A DNA stretch of 64,000 nucleotides from Pararhodonellum marinum (GTDB taxonomy: Bacteria > Bacteroidota > Bacteroidia > Cytophagales > Cyclobacteriaceae). The translations under genes were made by a program, and so were the position numbers. Positions 36,023 through 44,239 of the stretch are shown here, piece by piece; the stretch's first letter is position 1, and each line of letters begins with the position of its first letter. The notes below the pieces were generated by a model. The model saw only the letters and a list, made by a program, of their open reading frames with translations. It was not told the DNA's origin and did not search any database. The stretch is taken from assembly GCF_015354735.1 (NCBI RefSeq), contig NZ_JACEFJ010000002.1, positions 248,001-312,000 of the forward strand, written 5' to 3'.

Positions 36023-37915
36023 TTACTCCAATATTACCCGTTCTCTCTTAGGATATTTTACTTCATATTGCAGCTTAAGGTCTTGTTGTTGTTGTCCCGG
36101 GATATCCAATTCCCATCTTATTTCACCGGTTTCTGGTTCCAAGTGGCCAAGGGAAAGTTCGGTGGCTAGAACACCTATCTCACTTATGGCAGCAACCGGA
36201 ATCTGATCAAATAGAATCAATCTGATAGCTTGGGATTTTTTATTTCTCACCAAGATATCAAAACCTCTGGTTTCAACTTGATTCGCCCCTATGGTTCTTC
36301 GTTTACTATATTCATCTACCTTGTTTCTTGCTAGAAGGATGTTTCGATCCCTGCCCAATGAAATGTTCAAGGTGTCAGAAAAGTTTTTGACGTCCAAGAT
36401 TGTCCTTCCGATATATGCTTTTTCAAAATAGAGATTAGCCTCTCCTTCCAACAGGTTGTATTGATCCCAGTTAATGATCTTGGCTACCAAAAATGCATCT
36501 TTGTCTATCTTGGGAATGGCATAATACTCATATACAGTTTCTATCTCTAAATTTTTTAAATCTACGGTGAGAGCTCGCCCATTGGAAGCCACACTGTAGG
36601 GTTCCTCCACTTCAAATTCAACTGAGGTTTGATTTTCTACAGTGATGGTAGTAACCGATTGTGCCATTTTCGGTGCAGGTCGGACATTAACCCCGGCCAC
36701 GCGTCCCTGAAGGTTCCTTTCATTGACACCATATCCTACCACGACAAGTTCTTCTAGATCTTGAGTATCTGGTTCTAAGCCAACAGTTATCTGAGGACCG
36801 GAGATAGGCAGCTCCTGAGTTAAAAATCCAACAAAGGAAAACCTTAAACTTCTTGCATCCTTGGGAAGTGTAAGACTGAATCGCCCCTGAAGATCTGTGA
36901 CTGTACCTAGGGTACTTCCGGGAATCTGAATGTTTACTCCTGGAAGCGGCATTTGATCACTTAGATCGTAGACCACCCCGCTGATACTCCCTTGTGGACC
37001 CCTAATACCCAAGAAATCATCTTTGGAATAAATGGTGTTTCTGGCATAATTTAACCGCCAAGGCCTTAGTTCGGGAGCTACACCGCTTTGGTTGGGATTA
37101 CCATTGGAAAACGTCAGTTTAACTTTTTCCCAGTCTATCCCTGTATTTTGATAGACTTCTGCTTTGTATTGAATATTAAGTGGTTTTTCAATGTCATCCA
37201 CCCTGATGTCATATTTTGGGTACCAGCCTGCATTTGATACCAAATAAGAAAACTCTATTTTAGCCTCTCCTTGTACACTGGCTTTCAGCTTTATTTCAAT
37301 TTCACCGCTAGGTTTCCTTTTTGCGCTTTTAGTATCATTAAGCTGTTTTTGAATTTTTTCTTTTTGTTCTAAAAGGGCTTTTTGGTCCTGTCTGATTTTT
37401 GAATGCTCTGTTTTAATCTGAGTCAACTGGGTTTCAAAGAAGTTCAGGGCCTCATTCAATTGTGAAATGGTTGCCCCATTGTTCACACCGCCCAGCGTTT
37501 TATTGGCATTAAGCAGACTTTGTTTTTCATCTAAAACCGCTTTTCGGGAATCGATTTGATCCAGTTTTTTGTCTAGGTCAGCCAATTCTTTTTCAAAAAT
37601 TTCCTTTTGCCTGTCCAATTCCAACTCTTCAAGGTAGTTGACCTCATGGTTTATGGCTAGCACTACAAAATCTCCCATGGCATTGACTTGTATGCTTTTG
37701 GGGTCTAGGTATGGGGAAAGGCCTTTAATTTTTAGGGAGGTTTCTCCAGAGTTGAGGCGGGTTTCACCTTTCCGGTAAATCTGTGCCCCTTCTCTGAAAA
37801 CTGTAACCTTTTCAATGTTGGTTTTGATAGCAATTTCTTTGGTCTGCTGAGAAAAGCTTATCATTGGGAGCAAAATCAATGAAAAAAGGAACAAGCGGGA
37901 TCTTGAATTGATCAT
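36023..37915 (-). CDS. DUF4139/DUF4140 (MuiA-type) protein with inserted SusC-like regulatory domain
   Basis: A 630-residue exported protein (signal LFLFSLILLPMISFSQ). DUF4140 covers about residues 30-130 (KVTVFREGAQIYRKGETRL). A coiled coil follows (about 100-200), then DUF4139, interrupted at about 308-382 by a carboxypeptidase-regulatory-like domain (GSISGVVYDLSDQMPLPGVN...GTVTDLQGRFSLTLP). LEELVVVGYG follows at 387-396, the exact form seen at the start of SusC/TonB-receptor plugs. No barrel follows; DUF4139 resumes (ENQTSVEFEVEEPYSV). The MuiA name comes from a mucoidy inhibitor; the molecular role is unknown. Confidence 0.85.
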   Translation of the reverse strand: MINSRSRLFLFSLILLPMISFSQQTKEIAIKTNIEKVTVFREGAQIYRKGETRLNSGETSLKIKGLSPYLDPKSIQVNAMGDFVVLAINHEVNYLEELELDRQKEIFEKELADLDKKLDQIDSRKAVLDEKQSLLNANKTLGGVNNGATISQLNEALNFFETQLTQIKTEHSKIRQDQKALLEQKEKIQKQLNDTKSAKRKPSGEIEIKLKASVQGEAKIEFSYLVSNAGWYPKYDIRVDDIEKPLNIQYKAEVYQNTGIDWEKVKLTFSNGNPNQSGVAPELRPWRLNYARNTIYSKDDFLGIRGPQGSISGVVYDLSDQMPLPGVNIQIPGSTLGTVTDLQGRFSLTLPKDARSLRFSFVGFLTQELPISGPQITVGLEPDTQDLEELVVVGYGVNERNLQGRVAGVNVRPAPKMAQSVTTITVENQTSVEFEVEEPYSVASNGRALTVDLKNLEIETVYEYYAIPKIDKDAFLVAKIINWDQYNLLEGEANLYFEKAYIGRTILDVKNFSDTLNISLGRDRNILLARNKVDEYSKRRTIGANQVETRGFDILVRNKKSQAIRLILFDQIPVAAISEIGVLATELSLGHLEPETGEIRWELDIPGQQQQDLKLQYEVKYPKRERVILE

Positions 37916-38287
37916 AGAAGTTAGGAAAAAGGATTAAGCCGATAGTTAAAAAGATAAAAGGATTTTTCAAACTAAATCATTTATTAATAATCTCTATTTC
38001 TTGAAAAATGTTGGTTTGCTTTTCAGACAAAAAAATAAAGAGCGATGCCGCAAGGACACCGCTCCCAACCTGGTTGAATAGGTCTATTGGGTGATTATAG
38101 CAACCTTTCTACCAGATGTTTTTGAAGAATTTAAAATTAATGAGGCTAAGATGGAAGGAACACCATCCTTATTGGAATACAAAGCAAAAACTAAAGAGGT
38201 TAAGAAAAAAATGGCTGTGGCAGAAAAAGAATAAAAATTGGTGTGTATATAAAATTTGTGGTGAAATAATAGGTTTGAGTGGCGAAA
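37916..38287. other. Intergenic region, 372 bp
   Basis: It lies between the MuiA-type gene and the LytTR gene, both on the minus strand. It contains an imperfect GAGCG / CGCTC hairpin at about 38038-38062 whose minus-strand exit is U-rich, which may terminate the LytTR transcript, and a short plus-strand frame listed separately. The remainder is AT-rich with no recognised element. Confidence 0.4.
38091..38234 (+). CDS. Possible short ORF or gene remnant, 47 codons
   Basis: From a GTG at 38091 the frame reads VIIATFLPDVFEEFKINEAK and continues as a charged, helical tail ending VKKKMAVAEKE. Amino-acid composition is protein-like, in contrast to the other frames here. There is no good upstream signal and a stop lies four codons before the GTG, so it may be the 3' relic of a decayed gene. 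I recognise no family. Confidence 0.25.
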   Translation: MIIATFLPDVFEEFKINEAKMEGTPSLLEYKAKTKEVKKKMAVAEKE

Positions 38288-39100
38288 TTATCCGTCAACC
38301 AAATTTTTTATCCTTTCGAAATAGGTAGAGGAAACAGGAATCTCTTCTAACACATGATTTAAAACCAACGTTGCGTTTTGTTTGTGGCCTTTAAGTTCTT
38401 TGATATGAAAGGGATCTATCATGTAACTTCGATGACAATTGGCCATAAATGGCGCTTGATCTGCCAATTTCTTCAGCGTGGTTCGCATCATGATCGCGTT
38501 GACTTTTCCATCGCTGCCCAAGTAGAAAATTTTTACATAATTGTCCATAGATTTGAAAAATAGCAGTTGATTGTCCGGCAGCGTAAGCCGATCCTCTTTG
38601 TTTTTGCCGATCAATTGGATTTCCCGGTTTTCTAGCGCTGTCTCTTTGATCAGTACTCCTTGCTTCTTCCGGATGTAAAAAAGAACGGGCTGAATAAGTA
38701 TGGTAAATGGCAATACAAATTGGATCCCAAATGACATTAAATGATTCCAGTATAGTTTTTCATGTTTGATAATGCTAAGGTCATAGGCATAGATTAAAAT
38801 GCCAGTCAAGGCAAACAACAGAAAATGATAGGTAAGTTCGGCCCGCAAAGTCCACTTTCTTTTTATCCTAAGTACCAACTCCCTTTCAATGACAATCAAT
38901 GGTAAATCCACTATTAAAACACAAAAACCATATCCCATCAGCAATAAATTCCTGGGCCTTATGATTTTCAAACCTATGTCATAAGGTTCCATAAAAATTA
39001 GAATAAAAGTCACAACCACCATCAAGCCCACACTCAATCCCAGTCTTTTAGACAAAAGGAGTACATATGGAAAAGGTTTGGTTAAAAAATGACCATTCAT
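38288..39100 (-). CDS. Membrane-anchored LytTR-family transcription regulator
   Basis: A 270-residue protein. Four hydrophobic helices (about residues 18-38, 50-72, 88-108 and 122-142) are followed by a linker and a C-terminal LytTR DNA-binding domain (about 165-270; LLFFKSMDNYVKIFYLG, ANCHRSYMIDPFHIKELKG). No response-receiver domain is present, so it senses through its membrane part rather than by phosphotransfer. It is divergent from the photolyase gene across 194 bp containing an inverted repeat, and may control that gene or itself. Confidence 0.88.
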   Translation of the reverse strand: MNGHFLTKPFPYVLLLSKRLGLSVGLMVVVTFILIFMEPYDIGLKIIRPRNLLLMGYGFCVLIVDLPLIVIERELVLRIKRKWTLRAELTYHFLLFALTGILIYAYDLSIIKHEKLYWNHLMSFGIQFVLPFTILIQPVLFYIRKKQGVLIKETALENREIQLIGKNKEDRLTLPDNQLLFFKSMDNYVKIFYLGSDGKVNAIMMRTTLKKLADQAPFMANCHRSYMIDPFHIKELKGHKQNATLVLNHVLEEIPVSSTYFERIKNLVDG

Positions 39101-39168
39101 AGCAAATAAAGCACGTGATGAGAAACGATGATCGTAGATTTATGGAAATTGCCTTTGCGTTAATTTTT

Positions 39169-39189
39169 AATTCTTTGTGTTAAAGAATT
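39169..39189. promoter_or_regulatory. Inverted repeat in the LytTR/photolyase divergent promoter
   Basis: AATTCTTT and AAAGAATT form perfect 8-base arms around GTGTT, about 70 bp upstream of the LytTR start and 105 bp upstream of the photolyase start. It is a candidate operator; AT-rich chance symmetry cannot be excluded. Confidence 0.35.
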
Positions 39190-39294
39190 TACTATCAATT
39201 TAGCCAAATATTTATGAATTGGTTTTGAAAGGCCAGTTTTATTATTTTAATTTTTTGCAAAACACTTTCATTAAACAACCTGTTCTAAATCCAA

Positions 39295-40725
39295 ATGAAG
39301 CATCATAAAGTGATAGTTTGGTTTAGGAATGACTTAAGGCTGCATGATCATGCAGCCTTATTTTACGCCTGTGAAAACGCCGAAGAAGTAGTCCCTGTTT
39401 ACTGTTTTGATCCCAGGCACTTTGCCCCGACTTTTCTAGGGTTGCCTAAAACTGGATCGTTCAGGGCAAAATTTCTTTGGGAATCTGTAAATGCCTTGAA
39501 GAGGTCTTTAATTCAAATAAAAAGTAACCTGATCTTGCTGGTTGGTCATCCTGAAATTGAAATTCCGAAATTAGGAAAATCCATAAATGCCAAATCCATC
39601 TATTTTTCTCAAGAAGTCACCGATGAAGAAATAAAAGTGGAAAAAGCACTGGAAGAGAAGGCATGGTCTGAGGGAATAGGAACTGAAAGCTACTGGCAAC
39701 ACACGCTTTACCACCTAGATGATCTACCCTTTCCAGTGAACCAAACTCCTGAGGTTTTTACCCAATTCAGAAAGGTCTGTGAGAAAATGTCAGAAATCAG
39801 GCCTACATTGCCTTTTCCAAAAATTCCTGTCTTTCAGGAAAAGAAGTTAGCCAATACTGATCTGCCATGCAAATCCCAATTTGGTATAGAAGAGGAAAAC
39901 CTCTCATCTAAAGCTGTTTTGGCATTTAAAGGAGGGGAATTGGAGGGGCAAAAAAGGCTGAATCATTATTTCTGGACGACAAATGCTTTAAAGTCCTACA
40001 AAGAAACCAGAAATGGGTTGTTAGGTGAAAATTATAGCAGCAAATTCTCCCCTTGGCTTGCTTTGGGATGTCTTTCTCCACGATTCGTCTACCAAGAGGT
40101 AGTCCGATATGAAAAGGAACGGCATAAAAACCAATCCACGTATTGGTTGATTTTCGAACTGATTTGGCGGGATTATTTCAGATTTATCTGTAAGAAACAC
40201 GGCAATAAAGTTTTTCAGATTCAAGGCATTAAAAATCAGCTAGGCGATTGGGAAAGAAATGAAGCTGTCTTTGAGAACTGGAAGAATGGATTGACGGGGG
40301 TTCCCTTCGTGGATGCCAACATGAGGGAACTCAATCAGACTGGTTTCATGAGCAATAGAGGCCGTCAGATTGTAGCCAGTTTCTTGGTCAATGACCTTAA
40401 CATAGACTGGACTTGGGGAGCTCAATATTTTGAATGCAAATTGATCGATTATGATGTATGTAGCAATTGGGGCAATTGGATGTACGTTGGCGGCGTTGGC
40501 AATGACCCCAGAGAAAATCGGTATTTCAACATCCTAAGGCAGGGGAAAAACTATGACAAAGAGGGGGAATATGTAAGGACTTGGGTTCCTGAGTTGCAGA
40601 AAATAAAAGGTTTTGAGATCCATAATCCCCACGAACTTGACAAGCAAGCCTTGAAACAGAATGGGATTTCCAAGCTGGAAAACCAATATCCCAGTCCTTT
40701 GGTTTCTTTCAAAAGATGGCTTTAG
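39295..40725 (+). CDS. DASH-type cryptochrome / DNA photolyase
   Basis: A 476-residue flavoprotein. The N-terminal photolyase domain begins VIVWFRNDLRLHDHAAL; the FAD-binding helical domain contains ENYSSKFSPWLALGCLSPR, ELIWRDYFRF and MRELNQTGFMSNRGRQIVASFL. Then WTWGAQYFECKLIDYDVCSNWGNW. The WRDYFRF...KHGNKVFQIQGI block is the CRY-DASH version. DASH proteins repair cyclobutane dimers in single-stranded or looped DNA and bind FAD and MTHF. The start codon is followed by a 26-bp perfect palindrome within the coding sequence. The stop is one base from the convergent hypothetical gene. Confidence 0.95.
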   Translation: MKHHKVIVWFRNDLRLHDHAALFYACENAEEVVPVYCFDPRHFAPTFLGLPKTGSFRAKFLWESVNALKRSLIQIKSNLILLVGHPEIEIPKLGKSINAKSIYFSQEVTDEEIKVEKALEEKAWSEGIGTESYWQHTLYHLDDLPFPVNQTPEVFTQFRKVCEKMSEIRPTLPFPKIPVFQEKKLANTDLPCKSQFGIEEENLSSKAVLAFKGGELEGQKRLNHYFWTTNALKSYKETRNGLLGENYSSKFSPWLALGCLSPRFVYQEVVRYEKERHKNQSTYWLIFELIWRDYFRFICKKHGNKVFQIQGIKNQLGDWERNEAVFENWKNGLTGVPFVDANMRELNQTGFMSNRGRQIVASFLVNDLNIDWTWGAQYFECKLIDYDVCSNWGNWMYVGGVGNDPRENRYFNILRQGKNYDKEGEYVRTWVPELQKIKGFEIHNPHELDKQALKQNGISKLENQYPSPLVSFKRWL

Positions 40726-40726
40726 C

Positions 40727-41203
40727 CTAATTCCTTATTCCTTCTGCAAAATAGTTTTTTTTCCACAAGGTCCTTGAAATTAAGTTGGTAGCATTCAATA
40801 TGTCATAAATATTTTTGGGTGAAAATGGCTGAATGGTAATTTCGAAATGGCCATTTCTGTCTTTTTGTACTTTAAGGTCATATTTTGTCTTGAGCTGAAG
40901 CAAATCTTTAGGGAAAAAAATCCTTGAATGGGGAGGATTAAAAGAAGCATGGTCAAAGCCAAACCGCAATTTCTGGTCGTTAAAAAAATGGGCAATCTGA
41001 TTCTCATTGAAGGTGCCTTCCTTCAATTTAAGTGAGGATTGTTTCAGAAACTTTTGGTTAAAGCAATGTGTCAGCTCCAATCCCCCCTTTTTGATGACAT
41101 ATTTGATGTCGGCCTCTGCTGATACAGTCAAAGGCAAGTTGTTTTTGAGGGCCAGAAACTTCCACAGGTTATTGATCCTTTGGAGCTCCATGCAAATGGT
41201 CAT
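40727..41203 (-). CDS. Hypothetical protein, 158 aa
   Basis: A mixed alpha/beta cytoplasmic protein without signal or membrane segment. Recognisable stretches are PLTVSAEADIKYVIKKGGLELTHCFNQKF and SRIFFPKDLLQLKTKYDLKVQKDRNGHFEITIQPFSPKNIYDIL. No family recognised. Its start overlaps the stop of the preceding 199-residue gene by four bases, so it is the fourth gene of the SDR-decarboxylase operon. Met5 is an alternative start. Confidence 0.6.
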   Translation of the reverse strand: MTICMELQRINNLWKFLALKNNLPLTVSAEADIKYVIKKGGLELTHCFNQKFLKQSSLKLKEGTFNENQIAHFFNDQKLRFGFDHASFNPPHSRIFFPKDLLQLKTKYDLKVQKDRNGHFEITIQPFSPKNIYDILNATNLISRTLWKKNYFAEGIRN

Positions 41204-41799
41204 TTTGGGTTTTCTATCAATCGAAAATAGTCAGCACAAGTGATGCGGAAGGCATCCCTTTCTTCTTGGGTTTGAAGTATTTCATGCCAAATGCCCTCTA
41301 TTTCTACCTCAACATACGCATTATTCAGGACTAAAGGGTACAATTCTTCCACAAAATGAAAATGGGCAAATTTGTCCCCGTTGTAAAAAACCAACTCTCC
41401 TTCTTCCTGAATCATTGCATCTCTCCATTGAAGTCTTAAAGGAGAAGCGGAAGTCAACAATTCATTAGGCTCCAAATAAATGTAGGCCTCATCCTTGACT
41501 CGGTTGATGATGATGGAAAGGTTTAGCAATGGTTTTTCCTTCGATTGTACCCTTTTTCCATATCTGTAAATGTTCATTTTTGCATCGGCTCTTCCTTCAG
41601 CATCATAGTATGCCATTCTGATGTTTTTAAAGTAAAGTCTGCTGGAAGAAGTGATAGACATGATTTCCTCACCGGAATTCCTTGCCCTTTTTTCATTAAA
41701 AAAGGAGAGCAGCAATACCAGAAACAAAGATCCCAAACCAAAAATCTTGAGGATTTTGATCATTTCGGGAGAAAAAGTATCATGGGTTGATCTGGGCAT
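41200..41799 (-). CDS. Hypothetical membrane-anchored protein, 199 aa
   Basis: One N-terminal membrane helix (about residues 15-34, ILKIFGLGSLFLVLLLSFF) anchors a beta-rich extracytoplasmic domain (MSITSSSRLYFKNIRMAYYDAEGRADAKMNIYRYGKR...YIYLEPNELLTSASPLRLQW). I recognise no named family. Thirteen bases separate it from the decarboxylase stop, and its own stop overlaps the next gene start, so the four genes form an operon. Confidence 0.65.
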   Translation of the reverse strand: MPRSTHDTFSPEMIKILKIFGLGSLFLVLLLSFFNEKRARNSGEEIMSITSSSRLYFKNIRMAYYDAEGRADAKMNIYRYGKRVQSKEKPLLNLSIIINRVKDEAYIYLEPNELLTSASPLRLQWRDAMIQEEGELVFYNGDKFAHFHFVEELYPLVLNNAYVEVEIEGIWHEILQTQEERDAFRITCADYFRLIENPK

Positions 41800-41812
41800 A
41801 TTGGTAAAAAGG

Positions 41813-43243
41813 CTAAGGGAGGTCTATTGGGGTTATAGAACCAAGCTTTTCCAACAATAAACTCCAGGCTTCCTGGATATGTTTTTCCTCAACGTCTGTT
41901 TGCCCAATGACCCATCTGATCACAAATTGGCCATTCAGTTTGGTATGTGAAAAGAAAGCTTCCCCAGTTTGGTTGACCGCATCCATCCATCGTGCATTGA
42001 AGTCATTTAACTGGTCTAGAGAGGCATTTTTCTCCACATACCGAAAGCAGATGGTATTCAAAGGAACTGGTGCCACGATTTCTAAACTGCCCTCAGCCTC
42101 TATCCAGCTTTTGGCCAGTTGGGTAAGTTGTAAATGGAAATACAACTTATTCCTAATACCCTGTAAACCGTATGAGCGAATAACGAACCACAATTTCAAA
42201 GCCCTAAATCTTCTTCCCAATTGAATTCCCCAATCCCTGTAGTTGTTTACCTCCCCATCCGAAGCAGTTTTCAGGTATTCCGGGGTTAGGGAAAAGGTGT
42301 TGACTAGATATTGAGGTTCTTTCAGGTACAGTAGCGTACAGTCAAAATTGGTAAACATCCATTTGTGCGGATTGAAAACATAGCTATCAGCTTTTTCATG
42401 ACCCTTGATCATCCATCTATACTCGGGCAGCAATAAAGCCGTCCCTGCATACGCCGCATCAATGTGGTGCCATATTCCAAATTGTTCACATACATCGGAA
42501 ATGTCTGCAACGGGGTCAATGGCGGTCGAGGAAGTGGTCCCAAGTGCGGAAACCACACACAAAGGAGTAAAGCCCGCAGCCAGATCCTCCTTAATGGCCG
42601 ATTCCAAGGCTTCCGGAACCATGGCAAAATGTTCATCTACCTCAATTCTTACCAAATTTTCCTTACCAATGCCTGCCACCATAAGCGATTTATCGATAGA
42701 AGAGTGGACATGCGTCGAACTGTAGACCCTGAATTTTCCATAACCATCAAAACCCTTTTTATTGATTTGATACTTGGAAAATTTCTCTCTCGCAGTAAGC
42801 AAGGCACACAGTGTAGCTGTTGAAGCAGTATCCTGAATCACTCCTTTCCAACTAGGGTCCAAACCCTTTGCATCCCTCAGCCAGTCTGCCATCCTTTCTT
42901 CCAATTCAGTCGCTGCAGGTGAGGTAAGCCAAGACATGCATTGAGCCCCTAATGTGGCGGTCAGCATTTCTGCCAATACAGATGGAGGGGAACTGTTGGC
43001 GGGGAAATAGCCAAAAAACTTGGGATGTTGCCAATGGGTCATCCCCGGAAGGATAATCGAATTGAATTCGGACATGATTTTATTAAACGCTTCTCCCTCA
43101 TCAGGTGCTTTTTCGGGCAGTTTGCTCTTGATAGACCCAGGTTTGAGGTTGGGGGTAACAGGAAAGGAATCCTTCTTTTCCAGGTAATCGGCCATCCAAT
43201 CAACCAGTTCATGAGCGTGTTTGCGAAAATCCTTCGGGTTCAT
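41813..43243 (-). CDS. PLP-dependent aromatic-L-amino-acid decarboxylase family enzyme
   Basis: A 476-residue group II decarboxylase. The PLP Schiff-base lysine is in FNPHKWMFTNFDCT; the cofactor-stacking His is in CEQFGIWHHIDAAYAGTALL, and MTHWQHPKFFGYFPANSSPPSVLAEM is the substrate-side N-terminal block. The protein aligns over full length with DOPA/tryptophan decarboxylases, so it should convert an aromatic amino acid to the amine. Substrate preference cannot be read reliably. It lies 14 bp downstream of the SDR gene and 13 bp upstream of an unknown membrane protein gene. Confidence 0.9.
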   Translation of the reverse strand: MNPKDFRKHAHELVDWMADYLEKKDSFPVTPNLKPGSIKSKLPEKAPDEGEAFNKIMSEFNSIILPGMTHWQHPKFFGYFPANSSPPSVLAEMLTATLGAQCMSWLTSPAATELEERMADWLRDAKGLDPSWKGVIQDTASTATLCALLTAREKFSKYQINKKGFDGYGKFRVYSSTHVHSSIDKSLMVAGIGKENLVRIEVDEHFAMVPEALESAIKEDLAAGFTPLCVVSALGTTSSTAIDPVADISDVCEQFGIWHHIDAAYAGTALLLPEYRWMIKGHEKADSYVFNPHKWMFTNFDCTLLYLKEPQYLVNTFSLTPEYLKTASDGEVNNYRDWGIQLGRRFRALKLWFVIRSYGLQGIRNKLYFHLQLTQLAKSWIEAEGSLEIVAPVPLNTICFRYVEKNASLDQLNDFNARWMDAVNQTGEAFFSHTKLNGQFVIRWVIGQTDVEEKHIQEAWSLLLEKLGSITPIDLP

Positions 43244-43257
43244 TTTATCAGTTTCTA

Positions 43258-44016
43258 TCAGTGGACATAGGACCCCGCATTGATATCAATGGTGCAGCCA
43301 GTGGCATGGTCAGCAAGGCCTGAACACAACAAGGCCACCATGGGTGCGATATCTTCAGGTTCAGTCAATTTATTCAAGGCAATGTCATTCAAGGCAAAAT
43401 GTTCCCCATAGCGGCCCAGGATGTCCTCTGCCATGTCGGTCCTGGTAAACCCTGGAGCCAGAATAAACGCCTTGATGCCAGATTTACCATAATACCGGGC
43501 TATGGACCGGGTAAGGCTGACTATACCTCCCTTGGAGGCTGCATAAGCGAGGTATTCCGGCGTATCTCCACGGAAAGCCGCTCTGGAAGAAATATTGATT
43601 ATTCTTCCATTTGTGTTTTTTATGGCCAGCTCTACAAATTCTTTGCAGATAATGGCCAAGGCATTCAGGTTGACGGCCATGGTTTTTTCCCAGACACTGA
43701 ACCAATCCAAGGTATCACTGCTATCGGTTACACCTATGGCTATCCCGGCATTGTTCACCACGGCATCTATTTTCCCAAACTTTTTTACCAGACCAGGCAA
43801 CCATCCTATGACCTGCTCAGTTTGGGCAAGATCGCAGGATACCACGATTGATTTATGGGGAAGGGATTGCTGTAAAGCTTTTGCGGCTTCCTTGTTCTGA
43901 TGGCAATGAATAAGGATCTCTGCCCCAGCTTCAGATAATTGTTGCGCAATCGCTTTGCCAATACCTCTGGAAGCTCCAGTGACCAAAATGCGTTGTCCTG
44001 AAAGGTTAATATTCAT
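43258..44016 (-). CDS. Short-chain dehydrogenase/reductase, FabG-like
   Basis: A 252-residue NAD(P)-dependent reductase. ATG 44016 begins MNINLSGQRILVTGASRGIGKAIAQQ (the TGxxxGIG motif); an earlier in-frame ATG at 44064 adds residues outside the fold. NNAGIA follows, with the catalytic Ser in INISSRAAF and the YAASK motif with Tyr and Lys. Such proteins reduce 3-oxoacyl thioesters or other carbonyls. It is the first gene of the operon with the aromatic decarboxylase. The substrate is unknown. Confidence 0.88.
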   Translation of the reverse strand: MNINLSGQRILVTGASRGIGKAIAQQLSEAGAEILIHCHQNKEAAKALQQSLPHKSIVVSCDLAQTEQVIGWLPGLVKKFGKIDAVVNNAGIAIGVTDSSDTLDWFSVWEKTMAVNLNALAIICKEFVELAIKNTNGRIINISSRAAFRGDTPEYLAYAASKGGIVSLTRSIARYYGKSGIKAFILAPGFTRTDMAEDILGRYGEHFALNDIALNKLTEPEDIAPMVALLCSGLADHATGCTIDINAGSYVH

Positions 44017-44239
44017 GGATGAAAGGGTTAGAAATGATAAGATGGATAAGTTAATCACTCTCACCTAAAATTAGCCAATTTTTTAGGCTTCAACAGGTTG
44101 AATGTTTTGATCTTTGTTGAGCTTGCCCAAAATTTCAGTATATGTTCAAGACATCTTGGCATGAAAGGGTTGGATCTTTCCAAAGATCAATGGTCATTTG
44201 GAAAAGATAATCACCTTGAGTAGAAATTTATTATTGCTT

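Noticed and set aside
38116-38328. 70-codon plus-strand frame rich in Lys and Trp
   Set aside because: Composition is unlike a protein and it runs into the antisense LytTR gene; the shorter frame at 38091 is the more coding-like one.
44173-44188. GATCTTT / AAAGATC palindrome with a 2-base spacer
   Set aside because: Too short a loop for a hairpin, single copy, and in AT-rich spacer DNA; no support for a function.
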